DNA from: Syncephalis fuscata
Lineage: Eukaryota; Zoopagomycota; Zoopagomycetes; Zoopagales; Piptocephalidaceae
Assembly: GCA_025786725.1 (NCBI GenBank)
Contig: JAHLTZ010000042.1
Coordinates: 62,001-126,000, forward strand
Direction of reading: 5' to 3'
Length of the DNA: 64,000 nt
The position numbers were made by a program, and so were the translations under genes. The notes beneath the pieces are model-generated. The model saw nothing but the letters and a program-made list of their open reading frames with translations. It ran no database searches and had not been told where the DNA came from. Position 1 is the stretch's first letter. Every line of letters starts with the position of its first letter. Positions 56,426 to 64,000 of the stretch are shown here, piece after piece.

Positions 56426-56969
56426 CTATTAGTAAAAATATAATTCTTAATTAAATCATAATAAAATTATATTATCTGAAATTTATTATGTATCTATAAA
56501 TAACAGTGCTTGAAATAATACACAATACACAAATTTATTTAGTTGATAAAAGAAATAACATATATATATAAGATTATAATATAAACACAAATAATTAAAT
56601 AATAGATTATAAATTATTACTTTAAATTAGCTAAAAAAACTACTAGCCAGGGTGATTATTTACACAACAAAGCGATTAGTAATATAGATTACTACAAAAG
56701 ATTAGCCTATTGCTTAATTATTTAGCTACGTACTCGTTAGAAAAAGCGTAGCAATGTATCATTTTTCGTTAAAGGACTCGATAGCGCTTACAGCTTCGTT
56801 TGCTTCACACGTCTTCGGTGTAGACTTTGTGGCAAAACTTTGCCATACCAGTGATTCGCCCATGTAGTTTTTGGTAAAATCTGTTGATGTCATTGTTTCG
56901 TCGATTTTAATACTTAGTTGATTGGTTGATTCGTTCGGACTTCTTTAGATAAGCTAGCTTGGTGCTTTT
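56426..56969. other. Convergent intergenic region, 544 bp
   Basis: Very AT-rich 3' flanks of the coilin gene and of the minus-strand 7TM gene. No feature beyond AATAAA-like signals. Confidence 0.5.
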
Positions 56970-57994
56970 CTAAAACGGTGTCTTTTCTAAAAAGCAATGA
57001 CAAATAGCCAGCTGTGTGGATGGATAGATAATACCATACAATAGCATAGCGAACGAAGCATGCCACCAACTGTTACTAGCTGAGCTGCTTTTAAGTAGCC
57101 AAATTGGAATGCCTAAAACCCAACCGCTAACGTTTGCTATGATCATAATTAAAAAGAATTTTCGAAAACGTATAGCTGAAGTTCTTTTTCCTGATATTTC
57201 ATTTTGGAGGCGTTTACAGCATGTAATATAAGTGTTTAGGATACGATCAAAACGATAGCAGTAATAGAGCGACATAATTACGGTTATTCCATTAATGATA
57301 GAATAACTAGCTACGTATAATTGATTTGCTAGCTCCAAATACCGGTGTTGTTTATTCTCGTCGATATAGCCTATCCATGTGCTAATAGCAACGATTATAA
57401 TTGAAGGAACTAAACCGAGACAAATATTAATCCAGAATAAAACAGCGGCGGATGGTATAAATAAAATGCGCCTTTTCTTTAGAATTGTTTTGCTACCGTC
57501 GGCATTGATGATGTTTGAGTTGGATTGCGTATTGAATACTTATTACTATTGCTGCTGCGTTCACTAGAATGATAGGACTGATACACATGTACTGGCGGGA
57601 TATAGGAAATGATCCCCGTCAATGCCACCATTCCAATGCCGGTGATAATGGCTGTGTAAATGCCATTAATAACATCGTAGAACAATCGACTTTTTGGCCA
57701 ATTGGCCAGCATGGATAATAAATATAGAGTGCGTAAAATAATAGCAACAGTGAAACCTAGTAATAATATATCAATGGGTTGTGCAATGTAATAATCGTCG
57801 ACACGTCGAAACAACGAGGCGGAGACGCCATTATGTTTTCGACAGTATAATGTGTAAACACCGTATACACTGGCTGCTAAATAGGTGAGAAAACATACTA
57901 TAACAACATAGAAAAACACTTTTTTTGGCTGACAATTAAATCCATCAAGTTCAGCAAAGCATGGACCATGCGGCGGCTGATTTGAGTTATTCAT
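56970..57994 (-). CDS. Orphan seven-transmembrane protein
   Basis: Start CAT 57992-57994 (MNNSNQPPHGPCFAELDGFN, an N-terminus with possible N-glycan site and two Cys). Seven hydrophobic spans: VFFYVVIVCFLTYLAASVYG, PIDILLLGFTVAIILRTLYL, YDVINGIYTAIITGIGMVAL, FIPSAAVLFWINICLGLVPS, LYVASYSIINGITVIMSLYY, FFLIMIIANVSGWVLGIPIW and WWHASFAMLLYGIIYPSTQL. Ends HCFLEKTPF, stop 56970-56972. A basic third inner loop (CCKRLQNEISGKRTSAIRFR) fits a GPCR-like receptor. No family recognised and not obviously related to the array to its right. Between 57535 and 57550 the reading frame changes by one missing base, in the loop between spans 3 and 4. No introns seen otherwise. Confidence 0.6.
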
Positions 57995-59583
57995 AATGGC
58001 AGTTAATGATGTTAAATACTTAAGGTATTAGAGTTATAAAAATAAAAACCGTCAAGGTATTTGCAAGCAGAGGAATTGAACGAACATGACAAGGTCTGCT
58101 GGTGTTAAAAGATTCATGTGATATATTTAATAACAAGTTTTAATGCCACACAATGATAACAAGTAAACGAGAATACATGAGGGGTGTAACAAGTCTAGCA
58201 CGTGCACTAAAAAGTACTGTCAATTTCTAGCACACCATCAGACTATTTATTTTATCACTAGTACTCCGTACCTTGTAAATGAAATCTAATTTGCTTTAGT
58301 TTTAAAAAATAGGACTGCTTTCCTTGAACAGTATCGGATAATCAGTGTTAGGTTTGATTTAGTTGGATAGCTTGTTAATGCCAGAGTTGCTTTATAGTAA
58401 AAGCATAAGGAAATGGTATTAATATTTACATAAACTCAAATTATTTGAACAATATTTTAATTGGTAATATTTTGTAATGCACTATTGTAATTGTTAATGG
58501 AATAGGTATAAAGACATGTACGCTAGTTGATGAATTTACCTCAATCGTTTCAATACTGCTACTGGCACTGCGATGCTATGATTTAGGCTAATTTATTGAA
58601 ATGTTATACTTAGCAATAATAAATCTTTTACTTGTTATTTAGCGCACTGTGTTATTTGGTAATATGCCAAATAATCGTTTGTTCAAGCGTAACTATTGTA
58701 ATATCGATATTAAAGTATCCATTAGACATATTTTGTAAATCAACTTAGACGATCGTGTTTGATATCGGAATAGTTTAATCGTCAGATTTGAATCATAAGC
58801 CATGATTGTCACCAAATATCAGTCGTTGAAAAAGACTATCAGCTTGTATTGTCTGTTATACTGCATATAATTTTTACCGTGCTGTAGTTAAATTATGACC
58901 GATATATCAGTTATATACTTCACTTTGACGCTTCTATATAAGCCTATTAACAATATAAAAATCAATGCTATAAAAGTTATTAATGTGCTGCTGACCCTTT
59001 ATGTTCAGCATAATATTATTGTTAGCAGAATGTTATGCTAATAATCATAGTAAATTTCTGCTTATTAGCACTTTTTAAATTAGTTTTATTAATCATTCAT
59101 GCAACCATCATAAATAGAGCGCAATATATGTTGCACTGGTTGTTAAATAAATAAATAAACTTGGTTATGAGATTTCTATACTTTAAGCTAGCTATTGTAG
59201 TAAAACAAAGATTGGCATATTAAATATTACAAATAATTATATCTTGTGATTTGTGCAAAGTTGGTAATGCGGTATTTATTGATATCTGAATCATTGCTGC
59301 AAGCAATATCAATCACTTTATAGATGGCCATAGGTCGTGTGGGTCAGATTATGCTTTGTTTTTTGATGATTGTTATAGTCGTGTCTAGAAGTTTTGAATG
59401 CTAGTGGCCTCAGTTGGGAATGCCCCATCTTGTTAAAACCTGTTTATACATTGCCCGGTAGAGGACATTTCAAGGTGTCTGATAGCGAAAGGATAAACTT
59501 TTTGTTTCTCATATTTTCAATACTCGCCGCCACATATTTAGTAGTCTTGGATATGCTATTATATAGCTATTTATATTGCAAAA
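57995..59583. other. Divergent intergenic region, 1.6 kb
   Basis: AT-rich, no recognised gene. Its last 200 bp (about 59390-59583) contain a frame with a glycosylation-like NAS motif, WECP and a hydrophobic span (INFLFLIFSILAATYLVVLD) that probably belongs to the N-terminus of the next gene. Confidence 0.45.
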
Positions 59584-60553
59584 ATGTATAATAGTAGCCG
59601 AGAGGGAGAGCTGAATGGCTATCAGTTTATTATGGAGGCATATGGTGATAATACTGTTTTTCGGCGACGTTATATAGCTGTCCATTTACAGCTATTTCTT
59701 GTTTGATTATGATTTTATGTTTTGTGCGTAATGCATATCGGGCTATTTGTGCGATGTGTAAAAATCCGCGTAAAATAGCGCCATGGTGCTGTATTACAAT
59801 GACAGTTGGTGGAATACTCTCGTTCTCCAATCCCCTGGCTTTCCAGACACCATAGGCCTTCATGCTCTTCAGGAGTACTTCAAATTCTCGTTGGCATGAC
59901 ACTATATACAATGGCCACAAACTGTATACTGTTTGAGCGAGCCTATCTTGCGCAACAGAAAAGCCGGTGGATACTGGCAGCTGGTGTACTTGCAGTTGCA
60001 ATTCCTGGGCCAGCATACGCAGTCGCCATATGGTATTTGGCCACGCCAACTATATCAGAATTTATTGGATGCCACACGACAAAACATTACATGCTTCCTT
60101 ATATTCGGATCATGCTCGACCTTCCAGCCCATATTATTTTTTCTGTAGTGTTTTTCCTAGTATTATACAAACGATATAAAACATACCGTGAAGGTTGCTG
60201 GAAACACTTAGCGCGTGATGGCGTTATTACTATGCTATTGGTTATTGCATCAAATATAATATGCTGCCTGGTAAACACAATTGCCATTGCCAAAGATGTT
60301 GGAGATATGTTTTATATTATGGACTGGTAAGCAACGATTATATTGGCATAGCAGTGTTTACTAACTATCGTGCAGGTTGGTTGCATCTACGTTACTTGTC
60401 GAATACCAGTATAAAATAAGTTCTTCTGCTTATATAAAAAAGACAAGCGCAAATAACATCGGATTTACACCAGTAGAATTTGCCAATTCTGTGGAAGGCA
60501 TAACACGAACAAAATTTACTCATCTTTGGTCAGAATTCACTATTAGAAAATAG
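59584..60553 (+). CDS. 7TM-array protein, copy 1
   Basis: Likely last two exons of a seven-span protein. From ATG 59584: MYNSSREGELNGYQFIMEAY GDN, then the family blocks ILCFVRNAYRAICAM, APWCCITMTVGGI, SCSSGVLQILVGMTLYTMAT, NCILFERAYLAQQKSRW, and DGVITMLLVIASNIICCLVN. A GT-AG intron (about 60330-60375) splits the Trp codon of DW, as in copies 2 and 3, and a final exon LVASTLLVEYQYKISSSAYI KK leads to TAG 60551-60553. The upstream frame 59394-59591 supplies a candidate first span (INFLFLIFSILAATYLVVLD) and would join if one A were removed from the run at 59580-59584. Two other one-base breaks lie at about 59702-59704 and 59851-59855. Family unknown; most diverged of the three copies. Confidence 0.6.
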
Positions 60554-61204
60554 TACAATCTATAAATATGAGACATGTACTGTAGAGTATTGCAGTCGAC
60601 AATAATACAACTGCAATTCATATTGGTATAACTTATTTATTCACATTTTATTTCGTTTATTAAATACCAATACGCATCAAATGACATTTAATAATACAGT
60701 TGATTTATAATTCTGTCAAGCTAAAAAATTATTTAAATTACAACTATAGCTATGACGCTATTCTGCTATTGAAAACAATGCATTGGTTTAATAAATATAA
60801 ACTGTTTAGAACTAATATATCAGTGTTGAACAGTATTTGCTATTTATTTATTCATAGTTTTACTAACAATTAGATAAATCAAGCCAGTCGATTAAATACG
60901 CAATGATTATAGTCATTTAAAGTAGAGTATGGTGGTGTGTGTGAAAGACATTTACAATAGTCAGCCGTTTTAGCATTAGTACAGTACAATTCTATGGAGC
61001 GCTCATGCTTTTGATTAGCCCCATAATAAATACATCCGTACCAAAACTGGTTTATGCACAAGCATGCAAAGGAGTATGGTGAATTAAACACTGAGAATCA
61101 CACGGTACGAAAAAGTCAACACTTATCATTGCGTTCTTTTTAATTCTGATACCATTCTTAATTACTTAATATTTTTGCAAGCGTGTGTTTTAATATATAT
61201 AACC
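60554..61204. other. Spacer between array copies 1 and 2, 651 bp
   Basis: AT-rich. Its last 115 bp stay open in the frame of copy 2 (from about 61088) without an ATG and look like that gene's N-terminal coding part (YHC..., TILNYLIFLQACVLIYITM). A stretch near 60765-60790 resembles the spacer after copy 2 (TGCTATTGAAA...). Confidence 0.45.
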
Positions 61205-62179
61205 ATGAGATATAAAAGTCACACAGGAGAGTTGAATGGATATCAGTTTATTATGGAAGCATACCATGACAAAGCTCTTTTTCAACGACGCTTTGTAGCT
61301 GTTAACTTTCAAGTATTTCTTATTATCACAGTAGCATTATTGTTTATACGCAATTTTTATCGAGCTATTTGCGCATTAATGATGCATCCATACAGAATTG
61401 CATCATGGTGCTGTATTGTAATGACATTTGTTGGTGTATTAACGTTTATAACTCCAATGCTATTCGAATCGTCATTTGGCCCAACGTGTTCGACATCTGT
61501 AATACAAATCGCAATTGGTCTTACGATATCCACGATAGCCACAAACATCATATTGTTTGAGCGGGCCTATCTTGCACATCAGCGTAATCGATGGCTACTG
61601 GTTATTGGTCTAGTTGCAATTGTAGTGCCTCCTCCATTATATGTAGTTTCCATGTGGTTTTTAGCTATACCATATATATCAGACTATGTTGGCTGCTATA
61701 CGCAAAATGATTATTGGCTTCCATACATCCGACTTACTATTGATTTACCACCAAATATTATTTTTTCTGTAGTATTTTTACTAGTGGTTTATCGACGATA
61801 TACTACATATCACGAAGGATGCTGGAGAGAGCTGGCACGTGATGGAATTATTACTATGTTGTTGGTTGTTTTTTCCAACATGGTATGCTTTATCTTCAAC
61901 ATATCAAATATTTTAAAGGAATTTGGTAATATGCTTTATGTCACGGATTGGTAGGTTAAAAACATAACACTGGCGTATCATTGACTTACATAAACTATAA
62001 GGTTGATTACATCCACGCTGCTCGTAGAGAATCAATACCGAATTAGCACTTCTGCTCATACAAAAAAGGCTGAGAAAAGCAGTGTAAGATTTACTACACG
62101 GGGATATGCCAACTCTATAGAAAGCGGGATGCAAACTGAGATTAGCCATTTTCCATCACAACTCATAACCAAAGGATGA
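61205..62179 (+). CDS. 7TM-array protein, copy 2
   Basis: From ATG 61205: MRYKSHTGELNGYQFIMEAY HDKALFQRR. Spans: VFLIITVALLFIRNFYRAIC, IASWCCIVMTFVGVLTFITP, VIQIAIGLTISTIATNIILF, WLLVIGLVAIVVPPPLYVVS, IIFSVVFLLVVYRRYTTYHE, DGIITMLLVVFSNMVCFIFN. A 53 bp intron then splits DW and joins LITSTLLVENQYRISTSAHT KKAEKSS..., TGA 62177-62179. With the hydrophobic stretch just upstream (see spacer) the protein would have seven spans. Conserved loops FERAYLAHQRNRW and YRRYTTYHEG are basic, facing the cytosol if the N-terminus is outside. The frame is clean. I do not recognise the family; GPCR-like by topology only. Confidence 0.65.
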
Positions 62180-62644
62180 TTTGATACAGAAATTTATGCA
62201 AACTATATAATCTAGGTCGTTTTTATTATCCATAGCACTATTATATAGCGTGTAACTATTAGCAACTGATTAGTATTGTCTATCCATCCGACGTACGTAT
62301 GTGACTCTAATTAAGTAAACAAAACAAAGCCTATTGATTTTTCATGCTATTGAAATAATACAATGTACCTGATATTAGTTATCATATAGAATAGAATTCC
62401 TCCTACAATAATATATTGCTGATCGCTTTTAGCCTTGTGTGCAATTGGTATTACTGGTTTATTTCGGGTTTTGGTTAGGTTATGCAAGACGGGATATAGA
62501 TAACCTGTTTGCACACCATCGTGCAGCTTTTTGTGTCTTAAAGCGACTGAAACAAACGAACTACCATTGCTCCCTTCCTCTTAATTTTTCGGTTTTTTTA
62601 ATAGCTTTTGTTTATATAGTCCCTTATACACTTATCTTGTAAAA
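62180..62644. other. Spacer between array copies 2 and 3, 465 bp
   Basis: The first 50 bp match the DNA after copy 3. The last 200 bp hold a frame (62439-62642) ending in a hydrophobic span (LPLNFSVFLIAFVYIVPYTL), probably the N-terminal part of copy 3, separated from it by a stop that one missing base near 62638 would explain. Confidence 0.45.
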
Positions 62645-63622
62645 ATGCGAAATATAACACCCAAGGGGCAATTAAATGGATATCAGTTTATTATGGAGGC
62701 GTACCATGACAAAGCTCTTTTTCGGAAACGCTTTATGGCCATTCATTTCCAGTTATTTCTTGTTGCCATAATGGTATTGCTATCTATACGCAACTCTTAT
62801 CGAGCTATTCGCGCTCTGATTATATATCCGCACAGAATTGCATCGTGGTGCTGTATTGTAATGACATTCACTGGCGTGGCGTCGCTTATAACCCCAATGT
62901 TTTTCGAATCGCCATTTGGCCCAGAATGTTCAACAGCCGCATTGCAAATCATAGTTGGTCTTGCAATATCCACAGCAGCCACAAACATCATATTGTTTGA
63001 GCGGGCCTATCTTGCACATCAGCGTAATCGATGGTTGCTGATTATTGGTCTAATTTCAATTGCGTTGCCTGGCCCAATATATATAACTGCTATGTGGTTT
63101 TTATCTACTCCGCATATATCAGACTATGTTGGCTGCTATACACAAAATGATTATTGGATTCCATACATCCGACTTACTATTGATTTACCGTCAAATATTA
63201 TTTTTTCCATAGCGTTTTTCTTGGTGGTTTATCGACGATATACTACATATCATGAAGGAGTATGGAAAGAGTTGGGACGCGATGGAATTATTACTATGTT
63301 GTTGGTTATTTTTTCCAACATGGTATGCTTCATCTTCAACATATCAAATATTTTTAAAGAGTTCGGTCCTATGCTTTATATCGCTGACTGGTAGGTTAAA
63401 AACATAACACTGGCGTATCATTGACTTACATAAACTATAAGGTTGATTACATCCACGCTGCTCGTAGAGAATCAATACCGAATTAGCACTTCTACTCATA
63501 CAAAAAAGGCTGAGAAAAGCAGTGTAAGATTTACTACACGGGGATATGTCAACTCTATAGAAAGCGGGATGCAAACTGAAATTAGTCATTTTCCATCACA
63601 ACTCATAACCAAGATGATTTAA
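62645..63622 (+). CDS. 7TM-array protein, copy 3
   Basis: From ATG 62645: MRNITPKGQLNGYQFIMEAY HDKALFRKR, a clean frame with the same spans, intron position and final exon as copy 2, but ending NQLITKMI-like (TAA 63620-63622) because of a 2 bp deletion relative to copy 2 just before the stop. Coding DNA ahead of about span 5 differs at many sites from copy 2 (NFYRAICALMMHPY versus NSYRAIRALIIYPH; LFITP region also changed), while the 3' part with intron and last exon is nearly identical. Predicted membrane protein with six spans from this Met and a likely seventh encoded upstream. Function unknown. Confidence 0.65.
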
Positions 63623-64000
63623 TACAGAGATTTATGCAAACTATATAATCTAGGTCGTTTTTTATTACCGATGACATTGGTGAATACCGCTGCTCCATTA
63701 ATACCTGGTTGTTGTTGTTATTACATTTTATATTCACCTATCTAATTTTACTACAGAGGCAGCTAATATTTATTATATTCTAATAGTGTAGCTACTGCAC
63801 AGTTGCCATAAATTTAATAAACATTTTTATAATTGAAAAGCACGTATCACAGAACAAGAAACACTGTTTAAATTAGCGGTGCATACAGGTATTGGAGTTC
63901 ACACGGTATAGCTAAATGAATTCTATTAATGCACATGCATTTGATATGCATACGTGATATTAATTAAATAAACAAAATAAAGCTTGCTAGTTTCACCATG
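63623..64000. other. Right-edge flank of the 7TM array
   Basis: AT-rich, no gene. The last 60 bp resemble 62290-62350, the spacer following copy 2, which suggests another array unit beyond the window. Confidence 0.45.

Noticed and set aside
57995-59390. tRNA, snRNA or other RNA gene in the large gene-poor gap
   Set aside because: I looked for tRNA box A/B strings and cloverleaf arms in this and the other long gaps and found none convincing.

Overview
The window is nuclear DNA of a fungus, most likely an early-diverging (non-Dikarya) lineage. It is AT-rich and gene-dense, and almost every gene is cut by short introns of about 40-110 bp with GTA[A/G]G-type donors and acceptors that nearly always read TAG, with a CTAAT/CTAAC-like branch site just upstream. 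Fungal markers include the 9.5 kDa complex I subunit, Cox9-like cytochrome oxidase subunit, Cdc11-type septin, Pbs2/Wis1-type MAPKK, Gup1, Tom5-like protein and mitochondrial Msd1-type AspRS. Species cannot be named from sequence alone.

Layout. 0-16 kb is a housekeeping block: the end of an unknown gene, NRDE2, complex I 9.5 kDa subunit, Nup43, alanyl-tRNA synthetase, Rab6/Ypt6 and Gup1. 16-23 kb holds a secreted prolyl-oligopeptidase-like protein that has lost its catalytic residues, then a 2 kb gene-free stretch, then a secreted carboxypeptidase-Q-like M28 peptidase. That peptidase gene and its flanks (about 3 kb) recur inverted at 36.7-39.7 kb. The two arms enclose a septin, PTPA, Arv1, Rpn2, mitochondrial AspRS and Mri1. 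39.9-56.4 kb is again housekeeping: Rat1/Xrn2, Cox9-like, Snu114, a Pbs2-type MAPKK, Rad23, Tom5-like and a coilin homologue. 57-64 kb is an accessory region of seven-transmembrane proteins: one orphan on the minus strand and a tandem array of three paralogues on the plus strand, probably continuing past the right edge.

How genes relate. Several act in nuclear RNA metabolism (NRDE2, Rat1, Snu114, coilin) or in the proteasome/ubiquitin route (Rpn2, Rad23), but they look scattered, not clustered by function. The accessory part is more distinctive: secreted peptidases (one dead, one duplicated) and a 7TM array whose members share homogenised 3' ends, the sort of genes that deal with the outside world.

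Quality caution. Roughly fifteen places in otherwise well-conserved genes need one base to be restored to keep the frame, nearly always a missing base and often in a short homopolymer. Uncorrected assembly deletions are the simplest reading. Exon borders were read by eye; each CDS entry gives the span from start codon to stop codon including introns.
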